64,000 nucleotides of DNA from Serratia inhibens (GCF_003591175.1 NZ_QYYG01000010.1:118238-182237); one strand, 5' to 3'. Shown: positions 38,890 to 47,859, numbered from the stretch's first letter. Notes: generated by a model from the sequence alone, not told the origin. Program-made: numbers and translations.

Positions 38890-39549
38890 TTACAAACCGA
38901 TAACTGCCCAGTTATTTTTACGTGCGTAGTCGGCAAGCGCCGTTCCATCCCCAATACAGATCGGATTACCTGTGGCCAACATCATTGGAATATCGGAAAT
39001 ATCATCTCCATAGCCGAAACAGTTTTCAGGATCAATATCAGTATTTAGAGTATAAGAGAGCAAAGCTTCTCTTTTTCCTTCGCCGATGGTTTGTGGCACA
39101 TCGATATCGCCCGTCAGTTTACCTTCATCATCCAGCAACAAACGAGTACAAAGGATTGCATCCACTCCCAGCTGTTCTGCAATCGGCTTTAACAATGGCA
39201 ACATCGAACCTGATACAAATACCGTCAGATGCCCCAGTCGTTTATGCTCTTGCAGCTTTGCAATAACCGGAGAGAGATAGATATTTTTGTCGGAGAAGGT
39301 CTGTACAAACCAGCGCTCCCCAGCGTCATTTAATTCATCAATGCTGATTTGTTTAAATTGTTGGTAATACATGCGATTCAATTCTTGCCGATTGACTCCC
39401 TGAGCGATTGCCAGTTTGAATCTTTCATTAAATTCATTATATTCCTGCTGTGCACAACGGCTTTCACACCAGTATTTATAGAAATGAAACATGCTTTTTA
39501 TTTTAATAAGTGTTTCATCAACATCAAAAAACGCTGCAACAGAGCTCAT
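38890..39549 (-). CDS. HAD-superfamily subclass IB phosphatase
   Basis: 219 aa. HAD motif I is 'DVDET' (Asp9, Asp11, Thr13), motif II 'SGS' (113-115), motif III Lys159 ('GEGKREALL') and motif IV 'GDDISD' (181-186). The helical cap after motif I fits subclass IB (SerB/HisB-like family phosphatases). These enzymes remove phosphate from small metabolites. As the last gene of the AfsA cluster it is a natural candidate to dephosphorylate a butenolide phosphate intermediate, by analogy with the A-factor pathway. That role is inferred from context. Confidence 0.88.
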   Translation of the reverse strand: MSSVAAFFDVDETLIKIKSMFHFYKYWCESRCAQQEYNEFNERFKLAIAQGVNRQELNRMYYQQFKQISIDELNDAGERWFVQTFSDKNIYLSPVIAKLQEHKRLGHLTVFVSGSMLPLLKPIAEQLGVDAILCTRLLLDDEGKLTGDIDVPQTIGEGKREALLSYTLNTDIDPENCFGYGDDISDIPMMLATGNPICIGDGTALADYARKNNWAVIGL

Positions 39550-39618
39550 TATTCACCATAAAATTTATATATCCGAATCGAAAAGAGACAGTTCTTTTAT
39601 TTTCTCTACAGCATTTTT

Positions 39619-40452
39619 TCAAGATGTAGTGGTGAACTCACTAAAGCTGGTTGCACGCAACTTAAGGTGGGCATGAATATCCCCGCCTAAACCATGCCGG
39701 CCGATCGCCCCCCCATAACACTGCTGAGAGCTCATAAACAGCACCACCACGTTGATAATACGATTACGGTGCTCAGCGACCGGTGGAAAAGGATTAGGTA
39801 ATTCAGCCCAATACTCGGCATTGCCATCGGCGTCGGTGACGAACACGTTCGGGATTCCCAGCGGCCCAGGACGGCTAGGATCATTCGTTGCCAGGTCCTG
39901 TTCACGCAAACTCATTACCGTATAAACGCTATATGGCACCAACCGTCGAAAACGAAAATCAAAACGAGCACTTTTGTTATCATCACTGAGCGTGACAGTT
40001 AACTCACCTTCCGCCCTGAGCCAGTCAGCAAGCGTGATGGGCGCTAATTTTCGCCGCCCATCAGCGGCACGGTAATCAGCAATGTAGCCTTCATGCAATG
40101 GCAAGCTTGCTCTTACCTCTCTTGCAGCATCTGGATGCTGCTCGGGCGAAAATACCATCGGATAATTGTTTAGAGGTAGAGGCAAAGGCAGTGTATGTAA
40201 AACGATATCCCTCAAATACTGTTTCGTAGCCCTGCCGAGTTCCTGCACTATCTGATAGGGTTGCACCTGACCAAACGGTGGCAGCGGGCTGTCTTTATCG
40301 ACAATTGCCGCCCCCCAACTGATACCTGTTTCGCTTGGAATTTGACCGATCACCACAAAATTGCCATCAGCGTCCATAACTTCAGCAGGGGGGTATAGTG
40401 GCCCCTGCGTGGTTACGGCCAGCTGATAACTCTGGCCGCATTTATCAGACAT
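39619..40452 (-). CDS. Unrecognised beta-rich protein in the AfsA-type cluster
   Basis: 277 aa from the ATG at 40452, which overlaps the end of the AfsA-type gene by 8 bases and has GGGGGG before it, so translation is coupled. No signal peptide or membrane segment. The C-terminal half looks like a beta-sandwich: 'FRRLVPYSVYTVMSLREQDL', 'GIPNVFVTDADGNAEYWAEL', 'INVVVLFMSSQQCYGG' and 'GLGGDIHAHLKLRA'. I do not recognise the family. The tight coupling to the AfsA-type enzyme suggests a role in the same product's synthesis or binding. Confidence 0.8.
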   Translation of the reverse strand: MSDKCGQSYQLAVTTQGPLYPPAEVMDADGNFVVIGQIPSETGISWGAAIVDKDSPLPPFGQVQPYQIVQELGRATKQYLRDIVLHTLPLPLPLNNYPMVFSPEQHPDAAREVRASLPLHEGYIADYRAADGRRKLAPITLADWLRAEGELTVTLSDDNKSARFDFRFRRLVPYSVYTVMSLREQDLATNDPSRPGPLGIPNVFVTDADGNAEYWAELPNPFPPVAEHRNRIINVVVLFMSSQQCYGGAIGRHGLGGDIHAHLKLRATSFSEFTTTS

Positions 40453-41218
40453 GCATTGCCCCCCGTTCTGCATACGAGTCATTATTTAAAGCATTTAAGA
40501 TAGCGCTGGCCGTCGCACTCGCCATCTCCGACTCTTTCGCGTTAATGACCTCAGAAGGGTAAACGGTGAAGCTCACAGACATCGATGAGCACAGCAATTT
40601 ATTTTGCAGAATGCTAACGTTAGCTTTAAACCGCGCCCGGCGCTCATTGATATCCTTTTCCATCAGTTCATAATGAATTGTCGCCGGCAGAGGGAACAAG
40701 AAGTTAGAGAAATCTATATTCATATTATTGATAACATAATAGGAACTATTAACTTTATCTCCCATGTAGAACTCTTCGGTCACGGCAATGAATGTCTGTC
40801 GACATGCTTCAACCAGAAGCATCCCCTGAACGTGCTGCCCCGTCTGATGATCTGCCATAAGTTCACAGCGCTCATCAATCAGCAGGTGCAGTGAAAAACT
40901 GTTCTCAGCCAGCTGACTACATCGGCCAATAAGTGTATTGCTGCTAACGAATTTATGTGAGTATGTGTTTTTTTCAACAGACATCCTTAATCCGCTGAGG
41001 TCAATGTTATTATTATGGTGTTTGTTCTTTTCTTGATTTTCAAAAATTTTCTGTAGAAAATCATCACGAATACCTTGCCCCGGGAAAAATTCACTTTTAC
41101 CATCAATAATATTCGCCGGGATTTGCGTTATCAATTCTAACTGACTGACTGTAACCGCATTTTTACCTTTCGCGAACTCATAAAATTTATCACCTACAAC
41201 CATCATTTTCTTAGCCAT
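40445..41218 (-). CDS. AfsA-type (A-factor biosynthesis hotdog) enzyme
   Basis: 257 aa from the ATG at 41218. The key evidence is 'DHQTGQHVQGMLLVEACRQ' (123-141), matching the AfsA hotdog signature 'DH...VPGMLLLEAARQ' of Streptomyces AfsA/ScbA enzymes. Those join a beta-ketoacyl chain to dihydroxyacetone phosphate, the first step to gamma-butyrolactone signals. Further hotdog-like strands follow ('INNMNIDFSNFLFPLPATIH', 'RARFKANVSILQNKLLCSSM'). Only one clear signature copy is visible, and the protein is shorter than S. griseus AfsA (about 300 aa). Neighbours include an SDR reductase, HAD phosphatase and exporter. The reaction here is inferred, not shown. Confidence 0.8.
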   Translation of the reverse strand: MAKKMMVVGDKFYEFAKGKNAVTVSQLELITQIPANIIDGKSEFFPGQGIRDDFLQKIFENQEKNKHHNNNIDLSGLRMSVEKNTYSHKFVSSNTLIGRCSQLAENSFSLHLLIDERCELMADHQTGQHVQGMLLVEACRQTFIAVTEEFYMGDKVNSSYYVINNMNIDFSNFLFPLPATIHYELMEKDINERRARFKANVSILQNKLLCSSMSVSFTVYPSEVINAKESEMASATASAILNALNNDSYAERGAMHV

Positions 41219-41242
41219 TTTTATTATTCCGTCATGCAATGG

Positions 41243-41860
41243 TCAATTAAAGTTAACAGCGCGATAGATACGGGTATACAAACCGCCGTCACCGCCAGTA
41301 ATATAATTATCACCAGCATCCTTGACAATTTTTTGATACCGAGAATTGGTAAATGCCTCAAGATAACTGGCTTTATCACCGTTAAACGCCGAAACAAACA
41401 TCACCCCTGGATAACCACTAATTAGAGAATGATAGGCACCAAAGCTAATGATTTTGTTTTTATTTTCACGCACCACTTCAAAGATGGTCTCTTCCCGCCA
41501 TTTTCGATATTTATTATAATTTTCTGGGGGAACCTCAACGTGGCGCAACTGAATAAACTCTGTGGCCGGTAGTTCATCTTTGCTGTCGATAGGGGCTTCA
41601 ACAAACTTAATCAATTCTCGACGGATATCTCCCGACAGCCAGGTTGAAAAAATAGAGAAGTCAGATTCAAGAGTACTTTCATCACTGCTGATTGAAGCAA
41701 TACTATTATATGCACGCAGTTCAATAAGCTCATTGGAGCTATCTTCCTCCGACAGATAAAAGTTTTTACTCCCCTGTACTCTAGATGATTTTTTTAGATC
41801 GTTGACAGTAACACCATCTTTCAATGAATAGGTGGTAATTAAAATATACTTGGCAGACAT
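41243..41860 (-). CDS. Hypothetical protein, possible dimeric alpha/beta-barrel (ABM/EthD-like)
   Basis: 205 aa. Two similar halves may each form a ferredoxin-like alpha/beta barrel: 'KYILITTYSLKDGVTVNDL' with 'FYLSEEDSSNELIELRAYNS', and 'FIQLRHVEVPPENYNKYRKW' with 'YPGVMFVSAFNGDKASYLEA'. This pattern is seen in antibiotic-biosynthesis monooxygenase-like and EthD-like proteins. The assignment is structural guesswork. It lies 24 bases before the AfsA-type gene and 57 after the exporter gene on the same strand. Confidence 0.75.
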   Translation of the reverse strand: MSAKYILITTYSLKDGVTVNDLKKSSRVQGSKNFYLSEEDSSNELIELRAYNSIASISSDESTLESDFSIFSTWLSGDIRRELIKFVEAPIDSKDELPATEFIQLRHVEVPPENYNKYRKWREETIFEVVRENKNKIISFGAYHSLISGYPGVMFVSAFNGDKASYLEAFTNSRYQKIVKDAGDNYITGGDGGLYTRIYRAVNFN

Positions 41861-41917
41861 AATAAATCTCCTTGAATTAAATTCATTTAAATGACGCTAG
41901 AAAATAAAGATTTTATA

Positions 41918-42835
41918 TTACGCGGCAGCGCCTTTTCTTACGAAGCCAGAGAGTTGTCCCTGCCCCAGCAGCACGCCGAAGATAGTAATGACAGCACCAA
42001 TTAATTGCAGGTTTCCCGGCACATTACCAAAAGCAATTTGGACTAAAATTGCAAATAATGGGACGAAATTAAAGAATATAGAGGTTTTACCCGGACCACG
42101 AGTAGAGATACCAATTACCCAGAAGAGATAGGCAAGAACCGATCCTGCAATCCCCATATACAACCCAGCAAGATGGCTACTCACAGAAGCTGAACTGACT
42201 GCAGTGAGTGGTTGCTCTTCCATCATGGCAATTGCCCCCAGAATTATGGCACCAAACAGCATGGTCCAGGTTGTAGTTTGCAGCGGTGTTGAATCAGATA
42301 TCATCGCCCGCGTTCCTACGGTGTAGATAGCCCAACCCAAGCTACCGATAAAAATAATTATATCGCCAGGAGAGAAGATGAATGTTCCTCCCATTAATAT
42401 TTTTCCGTTGGTAATTACCATTGATACGCCAAACAAGCTGATCAACATACCAATGACTCTGATGAATTGCGGTACACGGCGATTGATAATTGCTTCCAGT
42501 ATGTTTGCAGAAATTGGTGTAGTAGCCATTATCAGCGCTGCCGTAACCGGGCTGGATGTTTGCAATCCAACAAACAGTGCACCGTTGAAACCGGCTACAC
42601 CGATCGCCCCGAGAAAAATAAATGCCAGAAGATTTTTTTTCAGCACCTGCAGTGACATACCATTTTTAATCGACATATACAGCAAGATAACAATAACAGC
42701 GATCAGAAATCGCTCAGCAGACGCTGTCCAGGGTGGTAATGTCGAAAGAGCTATTTTGGTTGCCTGGAAATTTGATCCCCAGAAAAATGTCGCCAGTAAT
42801 GTTAATATCACAGCAACTTTCGGTGTCGTTTGCAT
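41918..42835 (-). CDS. EamA-family (DMT superfamily) exporter
   Basis: 305 aa with ten hydrophobic segments in two EamA repeats: 'LLATFFWGSNFQATKIALST' near the N-terminus and 'GDIIIFIGSLGWAIYTVGTR' opening the second. DMT transporters export amino acids and small metabolites. Its ATG directly follows the TAA of the SDR gene (TAAATG), so the two are co-translated. In this cluster it is the obvious candidate to export the product. Confidence 0.92.
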   Translation of the reverse strand: MQTTPKVAVILTLLATFFWGSNFQATKIALSTLPPWTASAERFLIAVIVILLYMSIKNGMSLQVLKKNLLAFIFLGAIGVAGFNGALFVGLQTSSPVTAALIMATTPISANILEAIINRRVPQFIRVIGMLISLFGVSMVITNGKILMGGTFIFSPGDIIIFIGSLGWAIYTVGTRAMISDSTPLQTTTWTMLFGAIILGAIAMMEEQPLTAVSSASVSSHLAGLYMGIAGSVLAYLFWVIGISTRGPGKTSIFFNFVPLFAILVQIAFGNVPGNLQLIGAVITIFGVLLGQGQLSGFVRKGAAA

Positions 42836-43561
42836 TTAGTCATTCCCCGTATCATTTTTGTACCAGAGTGGGGCATCCAGACGCATAGAAGAAACACAGC
42901 CGGTTGCAGACATATTAAGAGCAAAGCGCACTGCGCTGGCAATATCCTCCGGTGTCAGCATTTTCCTCAGTTGCTCCGTTGGAAACTCACCTTTCTCACC
43001 AAGGTGACGACGGAATCCAGTATCCACTTTATCGACCTGCAGAGAGGTAACCCGAATATTTTTTGGAAAAGCCCAAGCACGCAATCCACCGGTATAGCCT
43101 TCTACCGCAAACTTAGAGGCAGAGTAAGACAGCAGGTTCGGGTTGTAATCAACTCCCCAGACCGATGAGATATTAATAATATCAGCCCGTTTAGACTGTT
43201 GAAGATACGGCAACGTTAGCTGCGTTAGTTGAAACATCCCTTTGACATTAACATCAAAAGTTTCACTCCATTCATCAACATTTGCGGTCAATGGATCACC
43301 ACCGTAACAAATTCCAGCGACGTTAATTAGCGTATCAAGGTGACCGAAATTTTCTATAATTTGATTAACTGCAACTTTACAGTCATCACTGTTTCTCACA
43401 TCCAACTTCAGTGTCAGAAGATTTTCTTTTCCAGTTACCAGCTCTGGTTTAACAACGTCGGTAGCAGCAACCCAATGACCATCCTTCAAAAGTTCTTTTA
43501 CCAAGGTAGCCCCAATACCCCCACTTGCACCGGTAACAAAAATTCGTCTTTCCTGCATCAT
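42836..43561 (-). CDS. Short-chain dehydrogenase/reductase
   Basis: 241 aa, classical SDR. Cofactor motif 'TGASGGIG' (10-17), 'DTLINVAGICYGGD', catalytic serine region 'IINISSVWGVDY' and 'YSASK' with the catalytic Tyr and Lys. First gene of the minus-strand AfsA-type cluster. In A-factor synthesis NADPH-dependent reductases reduce the butenolide double bond or the side-chain ketone, so either step is a candidate here. The function is inferred from context. Confidence 0.9.
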   Translation of the reverse strand: MMQERRIFVTGASGGIGATLVKELLKDGHWVAATDVVKPELVTGKENLLTLKLDVRNSDDCKVAVNQIIENFGHLDTLINVAGICYGGDPLTANVDEWSETFDVNVKGMFQLTQLTLPYLQQSKRADIINISSVWGVDYNPNLLSYSASKFAVEGYTGGLRAWAFPKNIRVTSLQVDKVDTGFRRHLGEKGEFPTEQLRKMLTPEDIASAVRFALNMSATGCVSSMRLDAPLWYKNDTGND

Positions 43562-43900
43562 AATAATACCCTTAATATATTATTAAAAAATCAATTAACC
43601 CAAAACACGGAAATGATTATCATCTAAAAATCAATTACCCATTCCTTTGCAATAATAATTACGCAAATCAAAAACCAACTTACCACTGTATATAACCATC
43701 AATTATATGCATGCTCAGCAACCGGCATTGGTAAGCGATTGATCTACTTTACCCTGCCTGTTATAGTCAGTTATTTAGCATTAGCAGAGTATTACACTTG
43801 CTATAATAATTAATTTAAGGATTAGGACATCACCATCTCGTTCTGTTCCTGCGGTGAGATAGAACATAACATAGAGTTAATTCTTGGGAAGCTGACAAAA
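43562..43900. promoter_or_regulatory. Divergent promoter region, SDR cluster / LysR gene
   Basis: 339 AT-rich bases between the divergent SDR cluster and the LysR gene. A perfect TATAAT at 43802-43807 faces the LysR gene, with a poor -35 (TTAGCA at 43781, 15-bp spacing). LysR proteins usually bind such shared regions and control both sides. Confidence 0.45.
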
Positions 43901-44872
43901 ATGGGAAGCGAATTTTCATTTATGAAAAATGCAAAGAATCAAAAATTTGTCTGGGATGATATTCGCGTCTTTTTGGCTGTTGCTCATCACGGCACGCTAG
44001 GTAACGCGGCGAAGTTACTCGGACTGGGTATCGCCACCATGTCGCGCCGTATTGAGCGGCTGGAGGAATCGCTCGGCCTGCGTCTTTTTGTACACCATCA
44101 ATCAGGTTATAAGCTGACCGCCGAAGGCGCGGCAATATTGTCGAATGCCGAAGAGATGGAAACAACCGCGATGCAGTTGCTTTGTCGTTGCCGCGAACCA
44201 GGGGAAATTGACGGTACAGTGCGTCTTGCGACCTCAGAGATGCTAGCCAGTGAGCTGATTTTACCTGCCCTGCCTGCATTACAAAAAGAACATACGCGGT
44301 TGAATCTGGAAATTGTGACCGACAGTAAAGTCGTCAATGTTCATCAGTTTGATGCCGATCTTGCGCTGCGCTTGGTCAAACCTGAACGCGGCAATGTTAC
44401 GGTCAGGCGTTTAGGAGAGCTGGGTTTTGGGCTCTACAGTAATCAGCACTATATTGATAGTGTCAATTTCACTTCACTGGAAGACCTTTATACCAGAGGA
44501 CGCTTTATTGGCTGGACGAAATTGCAGTCGCATCTGCCAGCAGCAAAATGGATTTCAGAGAAATTAAATGGTAGACAGCTGGCACTGCAAACCACCTCGC
44601 TGGCAACCCAGCTCGCGGCCGTAGCAGCCGGCTCAGGGATCGCCCTGCTACCTCATTTTGTGGCCAATCGCTGCAGACTTATCTGCCTAAATGCCCCCCA
44701 GGATATTAAGTATCCTTTATGGTTGGTTATCCATTCCGATCTATCCCATACACCGCGTGTAAGAGCAGTAGCAGACTTCCTCACCATGCTGGTTCATAAT
44801 AGCCAGGAGAAACTTTCCCAACCGCTTTCCGGCGTAGAAAATCTGCCACGCTCCCATGACACACTGATGTGA
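43901..44872 (+). CDS. LysR-family transcriptional regulator, probable controller of the AfsA-type cluster
   Basis: 323 aa. The winged helix is 'VWDDIRVFLAVAHHGTLGNA', 'AKLLGLGIATMSRRIERLEE', 'GLRLFVHHQSGYKLTAEGAA'; the effector domain follows ('DLALRLVKPERGNVTVRRLG', 'LAAVAAGSGIALLPHFVANR'). The variation 'VWDDIRVFLAV' and 'GIATMSRRI' is typical of the group with one-gene divergent targets. Starts at 43901 (GGGAAG upstream) and 43922 are both possible. Divergent from the SDR gene. It ends 51 bases before the right copy of the 28-bp repeat. Confidence 0.92.
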   Translation: MGSEFSFMKNAKNQKFVWDDIRVFLAVAHHGTLGNAAKLLGLGIATMSRRIERLEESLGLRLFVHHQSGYKLTAEGAAILSNAEEMETTAMQLLCRCREPGEIDGTVRLATSEMLASELILPALPALQKEHTRLNLEIVTDSKVVNVHQFDADLALRLVKPERGNVTVRRLGELGFGLYSNQHYIDSVNFTSLEDLYTRGRFIGWTKLQSHLPAAKWISEKLNGRQLALQTTSLATQLAAVAAGSGIALLPHFVANRCRLICLNAPQDIKYPLWLVIHSDLSHTPRVRAVADFLTMLVHNSQEKLSQPLSGVENLPRSHDTLM

Positions 44873-44922
44873 AGGAGCCGTAATGGCAGGCCAATGATTA
44901 ATCTAATCAATTGAATCTGAAT

Positions 44923-44950
44923 AGGAAGATCTCTAAAAGTGAATGATTCG
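44923..44950 (+). repeat. Right copy of the 28-bp direct repeat
   Basis: Matches 32706-32733 at 27 of 28 positions, in the same orientation. It lies between the LysR gene and the 3' end of the TcC gene, so it separates the AfsA-type island from the Tc toxin locus. Confidence 0.7.
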
Positions 44951-44970
44951 CTTTGCAGGGATGCTTACAA

Positions 44971-47859
44971 TTAATGGGGATCAATTATACGAGTCAATGT
45001 CCTTGTACGTTGTTCTTGTGTAAAAGCCAATCTGAATGCACCTCTTCCTTTTTGCCCCCTAAAGCCAGCCAAATCGACCACATACTCATTTGTATTTTCC
45101 AGCTTATAACCAACTTTTCCCTCACTAATATCACCGATGGCCTTATTTAGTATTTTCCTGTCTATTGCATTAAGATTTAACTCGTCAAACCTGGCCCTAT
45201 TTACAATCATAAATCCCCTCTGGCCTCCAGTGCTGGCACTGACATTAGATGAGGGAATCATTCTTTCTGTTGCTTTCTCGGGTTTATGCGATGAAATATT
45301 CTTATTTTTCATCACACCAGAACCCTTCAACTCAAATATAGAAGTATCAGTTCTGGCGGAAGATGATGACTCACTTATTGTTTGATTTTTTGCTCGTTCA
45401 AGAAGCAAATAACTTGCGTTTATTTTATTCAGTTTTCTACCAACATCAACCCCTTCAATTATAATCCTCTCGGCTTCCTCAGCTTTTTCATATGGCGAAA
45501 CGTAAGCATAGACACTGTCATTGCACTTTAATATTTTTATAGAAAATCCAGACTTGTTTTTGTATTTACTCTCATATTCTGAAATAATGAATCTTTCAAA
45601 AGGTGCCACCAAGCTTTCTGATAAACCTTCATTTGCTATTTTTGATCTCGCATATTCCTTTAACTTATCAATCATTGGGTTGATAGCAACTTCTTCATTT
45701 TTAATTCCTTTTGCTCCTTTCATTGCATTTAATATTGAAAGCGCAAATATAATGACCGCAATACCTATTATAGATAACTCCTCAACAGAAAGTCTGCCAT
45801 CTATATCTCTGAATCGAATAGGATTATTTCTAACCATACGAAAAAGGTTTAACCCGTCAACTGTGCCAGCCGGGTCTGCGCTCAGCCACCTTCCCGAGTA
45901 CGGCTGGTAGTACCGGTACCCGTAGTAATACAGCCCCGTCGCATCACGCTCCTTGCCCGAGTAACGCGCCGTTTTATAATCCGCCTCAACCCGGCCACGA
46001 GCCGTCCACACCGCTGTCCCCCCGTACGGGTAGTATTCCTCCATGCTGATAACATGGCCGTCCTTGTCCACTTCCAACCCGCTGTTGCCTGTCAGTCCAT
46101 CATAGCTATAACGTACCTGTCCGTTACTGATACCGGGCGGTCTGCCACTCTCCCAGTGCAGTACCCGTACCTGAGCACGCCCCGCATTCCCCACAGTGAT
46201 AACCTGCAGATTCTCCGCCTCCGCACTCCCGGCGGCTGTCATCCTCAGCTCCAGTCCCGGCAAATACATCGCCCGTTGCACCTGCGTGCTGTTACCTGTT
46301 TTTTGTGTACTGACCTTCAGCACACGCTGACTTCCGCTGTCATAACGGTAGCTTTCCCGGTCGTCCGTGTTGCCTTCACGCACCACCGGACTCACCTTCA
46401 ATAGTTCATTGCGGGTCGTCCAGACCAGCTGTTGCCCCGGTTGCAGTTGCTTCTGCTGCCCTCCCGCCGTAAACAGGGCATCCACTGCTGCCGGTGTGGT
46501 GGCCAGGGAGCTCAGCACGCCGCGGTTGCTGCGGTCACTGACGGTGATATCCGTGGTGTAAGTATTGTTCGTGGCCGGGGCATGGTGGCGTATCCGGGTC
46601 AGGTTGCCACCGTTATCGTAGGTGTAGGTGCGAGTGTAGTTTGTAAAGGCGGTACTGTCTGTCGGAAGGTGAATAGTAGCGGAAGGTAACCCGCAGCCCT
46701 GTTGAGCGGCATTCGCCATCTCGCGTCCGGTGGCGCTGACCAGTTGGTAGAGACTGTCGTAGGTATACATGTTCTCCGGCACCACTTTCTGGTTGCGCCA
46801 GAAGCGAGTCTCTTCCGCATCATTCGTGATGCTGAGCACGTTACCCACAGGATCATACTCATAGCGAAGATCCTGCAATACCTTCGCACCGGTGGTATGT
46901 CCGGCAGGCCGTTCCACCCGGATGCCGATCAGGCGCTGGGTCTCAGGCTCATATGTATAGGAGGTGACCACGCCGTTACCCTGCACTTCCTGCAGTTTCT
47001 GTCCGGCAGCCGACCAGGTGACAGAGCGGATGATGGCCTGTTCCTTGCCCCCCTTCAGGGACAGCCAGCTGCCTGAAAGCTGGCCAGCTACATTGTACGC
47101 CATGCGCTGCATATTGCCCGATGCATCGGTGGTGGTCAGCACCGCCCCGGTGGCATCAGAGGCGGTCAGGGTGGTGAAGCTTTCTGTAGTCAGCAGGTCG
47201 TTCCAGGCTGATGTATCTGCTCCCAGCCAGTCTGCCACTACGTCCGGGTTATCTGCCCCCTCCAGCAAACGACGGGTGACGTACAGGGGTATACCGGTGA
47301 GGCTGATACTATCCGTCTGCTGCAGCCCGGCGGCATCGTAGTGGCTGACGCACTGTCCGGCCAGGTTCTGTGCCTTCTCCGTGTCGCTGTTACCCGCATA
47401 CACGAAGCGGTCAAGGATACGAGTAATGCCCTCTGCCGTAGTCTCCGTAATACTCAGGGGGCGCCCAGGGAGCGAAGGAGCTTCATACTGCCAGGTACGG
47501 GTGATGGCCTTGCAGAGGTCCCAGATACCGTCGCCAGCGTGACTAATGTTAATGATCGACATGAAAGGTCTCCCTGCCGCATCGCCGAAGGCCAGGGTAG
47601 CACCGGCATCAGCGCTGTCGGTGTGCAGAACGTTGCCGAAGAGATCTGTCAGGTACCGGAGGTTCATACGGCCAGCCTCGTGCATGCGCGGGTCGGCACT
47701 TTGTGCCTGGAAGCCGCGTGCATCATGGCGGTGGCGGGTAATACGTTCCTGTGTGATATCCGGGGAGTCGGGGTGACGGTGATACTCGATGGTGCGTATG
47801 CTCAGGCCACGGTTGTCATAGACCCTGACTTCCGGAGTATTGCTGTAAACTGTACTCAT
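44971..47859 (-). CDS. Tc toxin C component (TccC-like RHS protein) with unrecognised C-terminal payload
   Basis: 962 aa. Residues 1-~690 are the RHS/YD-repeat shell half that, with TcB, encloses the toxic payload: repeated 'YDPVGNVLSITNDAEETRFW', 'YTYDNGGNLTRIRHHAP', and the core end 'LYYYGYRYYQPYSGRWLSAD', 'NLFRMVRNNPIRFRDIDGR'. The last ~273 residues (DNA 44971-45792) are the hypervariable region, clearly more AT-rich than the core. It starts with a hydrophobic segment ('IIGIAVIIFALSILNAM') and ends with a compact basic domain ('EYVVDLAGFRGQKGRGAFRL'). I do not recognise it as an ADP-ribosyltransferase. GAGGAGC precedes the ATG. Confidence 0.93.
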   Translation of the reverse strand: MSTVYSNTPEVRVYDNRGLSIRTIEYHRHPDSPDITQERITRHRHDARGFQAQSADPRMHEAGRMNLRYLTDLFGNVLHTDSADAGATLAFGDAAGRPFMSIINISHAGDGIWDLCKAITRTWQYEAPSLPGRPLSITETTAEGITRILDRFVYAGNSDTEKAQNLAGQCVSHYDAAGLQQTDSISLTGIPLYVTRRLLEGADNPDVVADWLGADTSAWNDLLTTESFTTLTASDATGAVLTTTDASGNMQRMAYNVAGQLSGSWLSLKGGKEQAIIRSVTWSAAGQKLQEVQGNGVVTSYTYEPETQRLIGIRVERPAGHTTGAKVLQDLRYEYDPVGNVLSITNDAEETRFWRNQKVVPENMYTYDSLYQLVSATGREMANAAQQGCGLPSATIHLPTDSTAFTNYTRTYTYDNGGNLTRIRHHAPATNNTYTTDITVSDRSNRGVLSSLATTPAAVDALFTAGGQQKQLQPGQQLVWTTRNELLKVSPVVREGNTDDRESYRYDSGSQRVLKVSTQKTGNSTQVQRAMYLPGLELRMTAAGSAEAENLQVITVGNAGRAQVRVLHWESGRPPGISNGQVRYSYDGLTGNSGLEVDKDGHVISMEEYYPYGGTAVWTARGRVEADYKTARYSGKERDATGLYYYGYRYYQPYSGRWLSADPAGTVDGLNLFRMVRNNPIRFRDIDGRLSVEELSIIGIAVIIFALSILNAMKGAKGIKNEEVAINPMIDKLKEYARSKIANEGLSESLVAPFERFIISEYESKYKNKSGFSIKILKCNDSVYAYVSPYEKAEEAERIIIEGVDVGRKLNKINASYLLLERAKNQTISESSSSARTDTSIFELKGSGVMKNKNISSHKPEKATERMIPSSNVSASTGGQRGFMIVNRARFDELNLNAIDRKILNKAIGDISEGKVGYKLENTNEYVVDLAGFRGQKGRGAFRLAFTQEQRTRTLTRIIDPH

